From Chrysomallon squamiferum (lineage: Eukaryota > Mollusca > Gastropoda > Neomphalida > Peltospiridae), in assembly GCA_012295275.1 (NCBI GenBank), contig CM022672.1, forward strand, positions 9,682,904 through 9,746,903: DNA of 64,000 nucleotides. The letters run 5' to 3'. Below the pieces are notes generated by a model. The model was not told the origin of the DNA. It saw nothing but the letters and a program-made list of their open reading frames with translations, and ran no database searches. Positions within the stretch are counted from its first letter, which is position 1, and each line of letters opens with the position of its first letter. This document shows positions 35,533-46,506 of this stretch, piece after piece. The position numbers and the translations under genes are program-made.

Positions 35533-37450
35533 GTGAAAATGAAGAATTAAAGTATTTTCAAATGTTATTTTGAAACGGATTAATTGTAACTGAATTGCAG
35601 GATGACTAAACAATAAGGGCTAATGATGCAAAAATAGATATAAACTAATGTAGGCATACCAGTTTAGCAAATTAAATACAAAATAATAAATAAACAATTA
35701 TATAAATGAACATGTTTTAAAAAGAAAAGAATAATAATTTAAAAACATAACATATATATATATATATATTAATAATGACCCTCATGATAATGTTTCTTTA
35801 CTGTACGCAAATATTTTTGCATCATGATGAAAAAAAATACTTGGAGATCATGTGGGGAGGGGTAATTGCTAAGAGCAATATTCACTTCAACTGAATATTT
35901 ACTAACTAGGATCTCTCAATATACTAAAGAAGGATTAACATTTAAATCATGGTGCTTTTAATACAGCATATCAGACAATATTTGTCCTGAATGTTTAGGT
36001 CAAATAAAATGTTCTCCTCCAAATGAAATATAGTTTGGTATTATCTAAAATTAGAAAACAGTGGAAGAGCTGAATTTAGATGTTATGACACCAAAGCTAA
36101 TATTAAAAGAAAGATTAATATGTAATAATTAAACTGAAAACTTTAAAGACCCTTCGGATTGTAAGGCCCTCAGGATTAGTTTTCTTTAATTTTTATTCTG
36201 ATCTAGCACACGAAATCAGATATTAAAATTATTTTATATGACACTGACAAAAAAAATGCAATTAGCAAATAATAGATTTTGAATTACGTCTACATTCCTA
36301 CAGCTTTTTTATGTAAACTTTATTAGATAATTCATTTGATACATGAAACATAGTAAATGATAAAGCAAAAGCTTATCAATAAAAAAGAAAAAAAGATGAT
36401 CATGTAATTTATTCTTCTCATTTCCATTCTTAATTAACATTTTCATGAAAAAGTTATTTTTAATGGATGCTAGAATTTGTAATTTTTTATATATATATTT
36501 TTTTATTCCATGGAATCACTTTTTGCAAAGAATTTAATGAAAATAATAATTTAAAATAAACATATCCCCAACCCAAAAAACCGTCTTGTGGCCACAGAAA
36601 CATTTTTAGTGATTTTATTCTTGCCTTAACTTTATCTGTTTATATATCATTTGTTTATTTATACATTTTTGAAAATATACTCATATTTCTTTATTATTTT
36701 CCCTTTTATTTACTCTACAGTTACAGAAAAAATATAAAGGAAAAATCACACATTTTCGGTATAATGGTCAAACTTTACTACTAGCAGAGGGTGGAGCATA
36801 AATGTTACATGAAAAGATGCATTAGGCTATGTGTTACAACAATATATTAATTTCTTTTTCTTTAATTTCTTTTCTTTTTTTTTTTCTTTTTTTTTAAAAT
36901 CTTTATTTGTCACACTACTCAATAAATGTAGAATTCATACAATTTCAGTTTTAAGGTAAGTATTGTTATTTCATTTATTTCTTTTGTCATAAATATCTAC
37001 AATAAAAATAAATTTTAATACAACGTATATTTGAAAAAGCAAATATAATAATAAATGAATTGGAATATGTGTATATATAATAAACAGATAAAATTTAATT
37101 TTAAAATCAAATTCCTGTCGTTTTTTCAATTTAACATTTTAATATTTTCCACACATTATTGTCATTGTTTATTTTTGTTTTGTTTCATTTGTTTTTTGTT
37201 TTGTTTTTACTTTGTCTCACTACACTACAAATCTAGAATTTATACATTTCCAGTTTTAAGATAAGTATTGTTATTTCTTTTATCTTTCTCATAAAAATAT
37301 AAAGTAAAAATAAAGTTTAATGTAAAGTATATTTGAATGAAAAAACAAATTCATATATATAAAATCCTGATTAGTGTTTTGGAAAATGCAGTTTGCCTTT
37401 TACTCTCCATTGTAGTTGTTTGATCCATAGTGCTTTCTGTACATATATAG

Positions 37451-37520
37451 ATGTAGATGAATGTTCTACATTAACTCACATAACTGTATAGACCATGTGA
37501 CATGCACTAATACACATTTA
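37451..37520 (+). pseudogene. Degenerate EGF exon remnant, copy 2
   Basis: ATATATAG is followed by DVDECSTLTH, a clear calcium-binding EGF start. In-frame stops follow, and a partial match to a third-cysteine loop (ATGCACTAATACACA) ends without a donor. It is better preserved at its start than the copy at 33,066. Confidence 0.75.
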
Positions 37521-38669
37521 TTTATTTATTGTTAATTGGTGCTACTTTGGTGTGTGGTATACGAGATCTAATGATCTACACCGAGCAAATTCGACTTTGG
37601 TGTGTGATCTTCATGCTTATTTTAATTATTATTTTGTTTATTTTTGATTTTCTATTATTACATTTCATGGTATATATGAAACAAATTTTCGAATTTTTTA
37701 TATATTTATAATTTATAGGAACAAGAGCCAAAACATATACAAATTTTAATAATTTTATCAATTAACTGATTGAACATCTGCTAGAAATGCAAGACAAATA
37801 TCTTCAGCATTATTCCTCATCTGTAGCCAACAGAAATAATCAAGGTGTAATTAAAAGGTTCTTTTGTTCACTCATATCATCTTTTTCAAAATATGAATTT
37901 TCAAATCCAACCAGTTCTTTCAATTTCTTGAGTACTGGCTCCAGTGTTTGGATCAGTGCAATGTCTTTGGTGGTTCACAGTAGAATGGCCATATTTCAGA
38001 ATGAATAATCAAATAATGAATCCATTTAATCCATTTCCAATCAAAGCTAGGTTAAATATGTTGTATTACTGTACCTGCATGCTATAAACTGACATATGCT
38101 TTTATGAAATACCAATATGGTTTCAGCACAAGTATTTGATTTATACTGCAAATATGATTGTTTCTAAAAGGGAAATCTTATAAATTGAATAATAAAAAAA
38201 GAATAAAAAAATAAATAAAGTAAAAATAATAATAATAATAATAATAATATATTAAAAATATATTATTTTCATAAACTTAAGATATATTAATTTGTCTTAA
38301 ATTAACTCACTAATTATTATATAGATTTATCAAATTCTAATCTAAATGTTCTACTGATTTCCATTATTTTTATTTCAGAAACATTTAGGATAATTAAATT
38401 TGTTTCTTTTTTCTTACTTTTACTAAGGTTACAAATTATTAAATCTGCAAAAAGTAATCAACAAGAGCAATATGAATTAAGAAAAGTGATAATAATATGA
38501 ATTAAGAAAAGTGATAAAATATTAAGTGGCATCTGAAAACCTTGGTATGTCATTACTGTTTATTTTCAACATTCTGAAAATTCTGTCTAATGTTTATAAT
38601 GTTCTGATATTAATGAAAAAAATGTATTTATTTATTTATTTATTTATCTTTCCAATATAGTTATTTCAG

Positions 38670-38801
38670 AAAATGTTGTTGACCCCTGCATAACTGGAGA
38701 CAATAAATGTGATGAATTTGCAACATGTAGTAGCACTTCTGATGGTGGTTATGATTGTACATGCATACAAGGTTATCAAGGAAATGGATATTCCTGTACA
38801 A
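38670..38801 (+). CDS. EGF-like exon (VVDPCITG type), copy 2
   Basis: The 132-base phase 1-1 exon lies between TATTTCAG and GTAAAT and encodes the same protein as 33,674, with silent differences only as far as I can read. Confidence 0.9.
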
Positions 38802-39084
38802 GTAAATAATATCAAATTATTTTTGTTATATTTTATTTTTCTCATATACACACATTTTTAAAGCTCAGTTTCATGACCTTAAATCAAACAACATTAAGTT
38901 AATATCTTGTTATTGTCTTAACAATACGACTATAATCATTAATTGGGTTTGTTAGAAAATTACCTGATGCTAGTAAAAAGCATGTCAATATACTTTTATG
39001 AAATTTGCTATTTTATACACTGTTCCTTAAGTATAAAAACCTATATATCTCTGTTATTAGTTTCCAATCACAACTATTTTTTAG

Positions 39085-39219
39085 AAAGTGCCAGTGCAAC
39101 AAACAAATGCCTGAATGGAGGATATAAATGTCATAACAATGCTGAGTGTGTTAACACACCTCAAGGATACATTTGCCAGTGCAAATATGGTTTTGAAGGA
39201 GATGGCTACGATTGCAAAA
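39085..39219 (+). CDS. EGF-like exon (NKCLNGGYKC type), copy 3
   Basis: The 135-base phase 1-1 exon lies between TTTTTTAG and GTAAAT. It is closest to 29,827 (Gln in the TPQGY loop) with SASATN at the start. Its upstream intron is only 283 bases, shorter than in the other copies. Confidence 0.9.
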
Positions 39220-40991
39220 GTAAATACAAATAAAATATCCCAATACATATCCACTTACCTAGTATTGGTAAAATTCTAAACAAACAAACTTAAAACATCT
39301 GGCATTACTAATATATATTATTATTTTCATCCAATTTTAATTTTCTAAAACTTTCCCAATACTAATCTTATTTGAACATCCAGTTTATTTCAGTATTATA
39401 TACCCATTTTCCAACTGCCAACAACTGTAATTTAAAAACAAATTACTAATTTGATTTTGAACTCTAGTAAGTAGTTATTTATTTTCCCAAACTTACATAT
39501 ATTTTCAGTTAATCTATTATAATATAATATATATTAATATTATAAAATTATAAAGACAAAATGAGTAATAATTTAACATAATTTAATAAAATGTGAATTA
39601 TACAGTCTAGTCCACTACATCATTGCAGTTTCATCTTTTAAGTTTGCACTGATAAAATTCAAACCAAAGAAAAGGGTTATCTTAAATGATGTATATAGAT
39701 TGAAATTGCAGTTATTTTATTCATATCATTTAATTACTTCAAACAATTAAGTCTGATGAAATAATAACTATTTCTAAATCAAATTACATTTTTGATCGAA
39801 CTTTCTAATATAACATTTACCATAAATAATTATTATAAATAGTTTGAAATTAATACCTTCTACTTCAGTAATTGTAATTAAAAGCAAAACTTTTTAAACT
39901 CAAAATCTGTTTTGACTTCTTGTATGTATTTGTTTTTGCAATCACACTTGTATCTGCAATTAATATAAGACAAATGCTACTAATATATCATAAAATGTTT
40001 TATTATTTCTTTTAGTCATGAAATCATAATAATTTGGTAAAAGATCTGTTACATTTTCAGTTAATGTTATCATGTTAATTTTTCAAATAATTTTTTTTTT
40101 CAAATTAAAAATATACAAAACAAAAGGATTGTCATGAATGATGAATATAGACTGAACTTGTAATTACTTCATTTTAAACCATTTAATTATTTCAAATGGA
40201 AAACATTCTGAAAAAAATATAAATCTTTCAAACTCAGATGACTGGTCAAAGTTTATTATTGTTATCTGAAGATGTTAATTATTATAACATTTTTCAAATT
40301 ACTACAGTGATCATATAATTTGTGATACTAAGAAAATGTAATTTTTATTGGAAACTTGAGTATTTTTTTTTAATTATTATTTATTTATTTATTTCCTAAT
40401 AAATAAATTAATTAAAAAGTAAATAAAAAAAATAATAAAAAAAAATAATAAAACAGTAGCAAACAAATAAAAAAACACACACACATGCACATCTAAAGAA
40501 AAGTTTCCAATATTTTCACCATTGATATTTTAACATGACCTATTTATTTATTTATTTAATCAGACTCACTTATTATTATTACTATTTTTTTTTATTATTT
40601 AATATTTTAACACACTGAGAGAGCATAAATGGAAAATCATAAATTGTCTGTATAATGGCCATATTTTATTTTGATTTTGTTATTTATTTATACATTTTTT
40701 ATTTATTTTTTATTTTTTTTCCCAAAATTTCTTTACAAATTCACACAATTCCAGTTTTAAAATACATATTGTTATTTATTTTATGATTTTTTTCATAAAA
40801 GTAATAATATATTTCTTAAATTAAAAATTTAATAATTCTAATACAATGTACACGTAATAATAATAACAATAACAATATATGAATAAATAATTGATTGCAA
40901 TTTTGAAATATGTGTAAATATAATAAACAGATAAAAAAAATTCTTTAAACTTTTTTAAACAAAACAACCCTGTTGTTTATTAATATTATTA

Positions 40992-41034
<43 letters not shown>

Positions 41035-41240
41035 TTATTATTATTATTCATTTTACTGACAGAAATTATTTGCAAATGATGATGTTAAAAGTGTTACATA
41101 TCATAAAAAAGTGTTATTCAAATATATATTCAAATATAATTAATTGTAAATGCACTGTTAATATAATAATAATAATGTTATTATTATGATGATTATGGTA
41201 ACTCAGATGAAATGTATTTGTCCCTTGTTTGGCTACACAG
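39220..41240 (+). other. Intron, 2.0 kb
   Basis: The first few hundred bases resemble the introns after 29,961 and 34,471; the rest is AT-rich with ATT and TTTA tracts (about 40,985-41,050). I see no exon or other gene. Confidence 0.6.
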
Positions 41241-41369
41241 AAGTTGAAGTTGATGAATGTGCAGAAAACACACACAAATGTGATAGCCATGCCACATGCA
41301 AAACAAATAAAGATGGTTATACATGTACATGTAATGCTGGTTATGAAGGAGATGGATACCAGTGCAGAG
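41241..41369 (+). CDS. Calcium-binding EGF exon (EVDEC type)
   Basis: The 129-base phase 1-1 exon lies between CTACACAG and GTAAAT. It has V-E-V-D-E-C, CDSHATC and GYEGDG. The third loop (CKTNKDGYTC) lacks the hydroxylation Asp/Asn position. It is related to the exon at 26,472. Confidence 0.9.
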
Positions 41370-41717
41370 GTAAATATTTGCATGAAATAATAGAAATAAT
41401 ATTCAACATTTTGTTAAATAAAAGATTCATTTCATTCATTTCATCCATTTCAGATACTTTAGGATAATTAATCGATTTGCTGGTATTGTTCAGGTTTTAA
41501 GTTTTTTTTTAGGGGGGTCTTACTTTCACTGATGATAAAACAATCTATAATTTCTATTAATTAGAAAAAGGAAATGAACTCAGAAACCAGTTTAATAATT
41601 ACAGAAAATAACAACTTAATATTTGCAACATATTAAAATATCTGTAGTATTTAGTTTAAATAATGTATTGTTATTATTTTTCAAATATTACTGTAATGTA
41701 TGTTAATATCCTTACAG

Positions 41718-41846
41718 AAAAGGACACTGATGAATGTTATACTGGTACACACAAATGCCATGACAATGCAACCTGTATAAATACATATGGTAGTTACACC
41801 TGTAAATGCCATGCTGGCTTTACAGGTGATGGATTTAATTGTATAG
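41718..41846 (+). CDS. Calcium-binding EGF exon (DTDEC type)
   Basis: The 129-base phase 1-1 exon lies between CTTACAG and GTAAAG, with [15 protein letters not shown] (hydroxylation consensus) and GFTGDG. With 41,241 it repeats the order of 26,472 and 26,997, so the pair was probably duplicated together. Confidence 0.9.
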
Positions 41847-42187
41847 GTAAAGAAGTTTATATACATTGGATAGATAATTCGTATTGCATGTTTAATTTAA
41901 TTACTAGAAGGAAATGAAAACAATTTGTTACAACTCTCAGTAACAAAAACATATAGCAGGAAATTGGATTATTATTATTTATTTATTTATTGCAGTTTTG
42001 TGCTACATCTATACTGCTTTATTTATTCAGAAATGGAAAAGAGAAGTAGCAATAGCAGTAATAATTATATTTTTACTGAAGATACAATAAATACAAACTG
42101 AATTAAGAGACAGATAAAATACTTTAAAGTTTTGGACTTGATTTTTATCAATTCTAAAAACACTATTCATTGCTGTATTTCTTTTAG

Positions 42188-42313
42188 AAATAATCGCTGA
42201 CCCCTGTAAATACAATAAATGTCATCAGTATGCTACGTGCACTGACTCTGGCAATGGTGGTTACATGTGTACATGTTTAGAAGGTTATAAAGGAAATGGA
42301 TATTCCTGTACAA
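42188..42313 (+). CDS. EGF-like exon (ADPCKYNKC type)
   Basis: The 126-base phase 1-1 exon lies between TCTTTTAG and GTAACA. The first loop is short (C-x4-C), followed by C-x5-C-x9-C-x-C-x10-C and GYKGNG. It is related to 29,075 and 33,674. Confidence 0.88.
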
Positions 42314-42742
42314 GTAACATCAAATTACTTTCATTTTACCAATGCATGTTTATACAAGTAAACGTTTTATAAACTTTCAGTAAAATAGAAAATTTCAAGT
42401 AAATTACAAAAATATAAATGAATAACAAAAAATTGAATTATATATAAATATTTTGTCTTTTATTTTTATAACTATGTCTATTTTATTTTGATTTTAAAAA
42501 CCTTCACCAACTAAAAATATATAAAATATTTTATACATTAATATATGTCACCATTAGAAGTAAATATCACAAATTGTTCAATATATTAACAAAATATAAT
42601 TGAGGAGAAGTTAAATTATTACTTACTAAATTAATGCTAATATAAATTTATTCATATACCTAGCTTTGGTATTATATTATTATTATTGGTCGTTTTTTGG
42701 TACCAAAATTAAAATTATAAGAAAAATCATTTTCATTTTCAG

Positions 42743-42874
42743 AACAAATTGTTGATCAGTGTGCTGAAGGTACAAATAAATGTCACTACAACGCCATATG
42801 TACCAACATGAATGATGGTCATTACTCTTGTACATGCAAACCTGGTTACCAAGGAGATGGATATACTTGTAAAC
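42743..42874 (+). CDS. EGF-like exon (VDQCAEG type)
   Basis: The 132-base phase 1-1 exon lies between CATTTTCAG and GTATGC, with C-x6-C-x5-C-x9-C-x-C-x10-C, CHYNAIC and GYQGDG. Confidence 0.89.
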
Positions 42875-43222
42875 GTATGCATTCTTCATAAATGTTTAGA
42901 GTTTAAACATTTTATAAACGCTGGTTTTTTAAATTATATTTTCATCCTAAGAACATGATGTATTTCAATTAAATTTTAAATGTGAGTTTCATTTGGCAGT
43001 AAAGAAAAATAATTTTATAATATCAAAATTTGTTTGTCAAACGAATGACAGTATGATTCACATATGTATTGAACTGTTACTTTCAAATAATAATCATGTC
43101 AATAAATATTTTCTGTATTAAAATATTCACAATCAGTTTTCTGTTAAATGTACTACAAATATACAAACACATTTATAAATATATATGAATGTATTATCAT
43201 ATCAATATTTTTTGTGTGTTAG

Positions 43223-43345
43223 GTATGGATGCTTGTTTCTATGGCGGTCACCAGTGTGATGAGAATGCTATTTGCACTGTAAATGGAAACAACTATATGT
43301 GTAAATGCAAAGATGGCTACATTGGAAATGGATACAGTTGCATAG
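43223..43345 (+). CDS. EGF-like exon (MDACFYGG type), last clear exon
   Basis: The 123-base phase 1-1 exon lies between GTGTGTTAG and GTCAGT, with C-x6-C-x5-C-x8-C-x-C-x10-C, CDENAIC and GYIGNG. It still ends in a donor, so at least one more exon must follow. Confidence 0.86.
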
Positions 43346-43616
43346 GTCAGTATAGAAATTAGAGCAAAACATAAATGACTTGTTTTCTTCTTCCTTTTTT
43401 AACAACACCTCAAAATACTGAGGTATGATTAATATTAAATGTCAAACATAATACGAGTAAAACTCTAGAAACCATACATATAATAGATCTGTTTTGTTAA
43501 ATATTAAAATCTGAAATAATGGTACAGTTCAGATGAAACAATTTACATATTATTAATAATCTAAATGTTTAATTGTTATGGTAAATTATGTAATCAGATT
43601 CAAATCAGCTAACAAC

Positions 43617-43667
<51 letters not shown>

Positions 43668-44289
43668 ATATTTTAATTCTATTGTTTGCCTTCTTTTTTT
43701 TGGGGGGGTGGCTTTCATAGATTGTATTTCTTAACAAGTTAACATATATTAAATAGTATTATATAGGCCTACGTACGTGAACATTTTCAAATTTATTAAT
43801 TTTCTAAAACATTATATATCATTAGAAAGAGAGGGGAAAAAATACTTTTAAAATGATACCAAGATCTCTTTGATAGCTTTGAATTACGAATTTTTATTGG
43901 AATAAAATATGCGGTTATTTTTTTCATCTTAATCTTCTAGCAAAGTGTGATCCGTTTCTATCATTTTGTAGCATAAACAATGAATATCTCCCATAACTTC
44001 AATCCACTATATATGTATTATATATCAAAACAAAGCATTTTATGAGTTTTAAACATGTACTGTATTTCTAAACCAGTTGCTAAAACTCATGAATTTTAGT
44101 TAATTAATTAACCGAACTAATTTTCCGTATGCCAATGTTTGTCAACACCGGTCCGAGTCAATCAAAAAGCGCCGTTGAAGTCACATGACTAGTATCTATT
44201 TGTTATTATCGTTTGAAATTACAGTCATCCAAGTATGTACATGAAAAATTATGTTCTTTAAATATTAAAAAACAAACAAAAAACGTTCC
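43346..44289 (+). other. Intron or 3' region before the satellite array
   Basis: The segment contains an ATT microsatellite (about 43,617-43,665) and no further EGF exon. The only coding candidate is the short open stretch at 43,941-43,996. Confidence 0.55.
43941..43996 (+). CDS. Candidate short terminal exon (weak)
   Basis: A pyrimidine-rich acceptor (CATCTTAATCTTCTAG) is followed, in the phase used by every other exon, by KCDPFLSFCSINNEYLP and a TAA stop. It would close the protein about 18 residues after the last EGF domain. No AATAAA lies close downstream, and there is no homologous copy to test it. It may be chance. Confidence 0.2.
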
Positions 44290-45057
44290 TACCCCACAAA
44301 TCTTCAATGGCTTCAAATTTAGTTAATTAAAAAGTCATGAAATACTTTATTTTGAATAGTCATGTTGCTTGAAAACTATTGATATTTTTATTCCAGTTTT
44401 CCTTTGGTATTAGTACCACTATATATTTCTTTATATTTCTTCTGTGAGAGATGTTCACTGACATATTCAGAGTTACGGACTTTGTGTGAAAGTTGTTCAA
44501 TGATCTATTTAGAGTTACAGCCCTTATGTGAGAGGTGTTCACCGATATATTTAGAGTACAGCCAATACAGCCAATACACCTCTAACATATATTAACTAAC
44601 TGATAAATCTTCAGTCGCTTCAAATTTGGTTAATTAAAAAGTCCTGAAATATTTTGTTTTGAACAGTCAGTTTGCTTGAAAACTGCTGATGTTTTCAATT
44701 CAGTTTTCATTTGGTATTAGTACCAACCTTTATTTCTTTACCGTACCGCCTTTGTCTGAGAGATCCTCACTGATATATTTAGAGTTACAGCCCTTATGTG
44801 AGATGTGTTCACCGATATATTTAGAGATACAGCCCTTATGTGAGATGTGTTCACCGATATAAATAGATACAGCCGTTATGTCAGAGGTCTTTACCGATAC
44901 ATTTAGAGTTACAGCCCTTATGTGAGATGTGTTCACCGATATATTTAAAGTTACAGCCCTTATGTGAGAGGTGTTAACCGATATATTTAGAGTTACAGCC
45001 ATTATGTGAGATGTGTTCACCGATATATTTAGAGTTACAGCCCTTATGTGAGAGGTG

Positions 45058-45399
45058 TTAACCGATATATTTAGAGTTACAGCCATTATGTGAGATGTGT
45101 TCACCAATATAAATAGTGTTACAGCCCTTAGGTGAGAGGTGTTCACCGATATATTTAGAGTTACAGCCCTTATGTGAGATGTGTTCACCGATATATTTAG
45201 AGTTACAGCCCTTATGTGAGAGGTGTTCACCGATATATTTAGTTACAGCCATTATGTGAGATGTCTTCACCGATATAAATAGAGTTACAGCCCTTATGTG
45301 AGAGGTGTTCACCGATATATTTTGAGCAACCGCCCTTATGTGAGCAATTATTGCGCAGAAACAGAACAAGACATACATAATTAGACAAATTTTGTACAT
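45058..45399 (-). pseudogene. Leader-repeat frame, left-edge copy, frameshifted
   Basis: An ATG followed by a hydrophobic leader (ICLIMYVLFCFCAIIA) leads without a break into 14-residue repeats (NISVNTSHIRAVTL). A two-base loss near 45,240 then shifts into the alternative open frame (SHKGCNSKYIGEHL). It is a broken relative of the 253-codon frame at 45,745-46,506. Confidence 0.4.
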
Positions 45400-45775
45400 G
45401 TGTAAAAGTGACTTTTTTCTTCTTTTTATTTACTATGGAAAGGCATTTAAATGCCAGTTTTAATGACATAATGTAAAATACAATTAAATAGTTAATAGTT
45501 CATTTACTTACTGTGCTAGTTTCTGATTAACATGTGAATGTAGTTTTATTAATGAGGTTTATTTTTTCATTAATTTGTGCACTTCCATATCCAGATATTA
45601 ACTACCTGACAAGTCTCCCTCACAAGTCTTCAGTCTCTTCAAATTTGGTTAAATAAAAAGTCCTTAAATATTTTGTTTTGAATAGTCATGTTGCTTGAAA
45701 ACTGCTCATGATTTTAGTACTGTTTTCCTTTCCTATAAGTACCATTATTTATTTATTTCTGCTAACGCCTTTCTC
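45336..45775. repeat. First full spacer of the satellite array
   Basis: It contains the landmarks shared by all spacers: GCAATTATTGCGCAGAA, GCCAGTTTTAATGACATAAT, CAAGTCTCCCTCACAAGTCT and CAAATTTGGTTAAATAAAA. On the minus strand it carries the ATG and hydrophobic leader described for 45,745-46,506. No RNA or protein of known type is recognised in it. Confidence 0.85.
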
Positions 45776-46506
45776 TGAGAGATGTTCACTGATATATTTA
45801 GAGTTACAGCCCTTATGTGAGAGGTGTTCACCGATATAAATAGAGTTACAGCCCTTATGTGAGAGGTGTTCACCGATATAAATAGAGTTACAGCCCTTTT
45901 GTGAGAGGTGTTCACCGCTATATTCAGAGTTACAGCCCTTATGTGAGATGTGTTCACATATATAAATAGAGTTACAGCCCTTATGTGAGAGGTGTTCACC
46001 GATATATTTAGAGTTACAGCCCTTATTTGAGATGTGTTTACCGATATAAATAGAGTTACAGCCCTTATATGAGAGGTGTTCACCGATATATTTAGAGTTA
46101 CAGCCCTTATGTGAGATGTGTTCACCGATATAAATAGAGTTACATCCCTTTTGTGAGATATGTTCACCGATATAAATAGAGTTACAGCCCTTACGAGAGA
46201 GGTGTTCACCGATATATTTAGAGTTACAGCCCTTATGTGACATGTGTTCACCAATATAAATAGAGTTACAGCCCTTTTCTGAGAGGTGTTCACCGATATA
46301 TTTAGAGTTACAGCCCTTATGTGAGAGGTGTTCACCGATATATTTAGAGTTACAGCCCTTATGTGAGATGTGTTCACCGATATAAATAGAGATACAGCCC
46401 TTATGTGAGAGGTGTTCACCGATATATTTTCAGCTATCCCCCTTGTGTGAGCAATTATTGCGCAGAAGCAGAACAAGACATACATAATTAGAGCAGATTT
46501 GTACAT
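45745..46506 (-). CDS. Candidate secreted 14-residue-repeat protein, 253 codons
   Basis: The minus-strand frame begins with a true ATG and a leader with the hydrophobic run ALIMYVLFCFCAIIA, resembling a signal peptide. About 16 repeats of 14 residues follow (VNTSHIRAVTL plus NIS or FIS) up to the end NISQRKALAEINK and a stop. AATAAA occurs on the same strand overlapping the stop region. Each repeat has an NTS sequon and about half also have NIS, so a secreted product would be heavily N-glycosylated. Against this: the 42-base unit is open in several frames by chance, only this copy is fully open from the ATG, and no homologous family is recognised. It may be satellite DNA with a fortuitous frame. 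Confidence 0.3.
   Translation of the reverse strand: MYKSALIMYVLFCFCAIIAHTRGIAENISVNTSHIRAVSLFISVNTSHIRAVTLNISVNTSHIRAVTLNISVNTSQKRAVTLFILVNTCHIRAVTLNISVNTSLVRAVTLFISVNISHKRDVTLFISVNTSHIRAVTLNISVNTSHIRAVTLFISVNTSQIRAVTLNISVNTSHIRAVTLFIYVNTSHIRAVTLNIAVNTSHKRAVTLFISVNTSHIRAVTLFISVNTSHIRAVTLNISVNISQRKALAEINK

Larger units (their letters stand above)
34472..38669 (+). other. Intron, 4.2 kb, with decayed exon remnants
   Basis: The segment is parallel to 29,962-33,673 and holds the remnants at 35,521 and 37,451. About 37,540-38,060 has no counterpart in the left copy that I can see, and may be an insertion of unknown origin. No coding signal was found in it. Confidence 0.55.
29207..38801 (+). repeat. 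Tandem duplication of 4.5-5 kb carrying two EGF exons per copy
   Basis: About 29,207-33,805 and 33,806-38,801 correspond through exons and introns. The paired landmarks are exon 29,827 / 34,337, a 12-base exon-like remnant 31,048 / 35,521, a decayed EGF exon 33,066 / 37,451, and exon 33,674 / 38,670. A third partial copy starts after 38,801 with exon 39,085 and fades by about 39,600. Intron similarity is high but with indels, so this is older than the array at 1-11,640. Confidence 0.88.
1..43345 (+). other. Giant multi-EGF / chitin-binding domain gene, interior part
   Basis: One plus-strand gene is inferred from 48 exons with AG acceptors and GT donors, all phase 1 at both ends, so they join in one frame. 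They encode 41 EGF-like domains, 4 chitin-binding (peritrophin-A/CBM14-like) domains and short linkers. The six-cysteine pattern with the C-x-C-x2-G-[YF]-x-G-[DN]-G-x2-C tail is typical of the EGF_3 class. Proteins of this kind are secreted or membrane-anchored matrix proteins, and the chitin-binding domains suggest contact with chitinous matrix, cuticle, shell or gut lining. That role is inferred. The 5' end lies before the window; no signal peptide, transmembrane segment or clear 3' end is visible. Two adjacent genes rather than one cannot be excluded, since exon linkage rests on phase and spacing only. Confidence 0.75.

Noticed and set aside
37529-37761. Hydrophobic open frames on both strands near 37.6 kb as a membrane protein gene
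   Set aside because: AT-rich sequence gives hydrophobic translations by chance; no start context, splice sites or homology.
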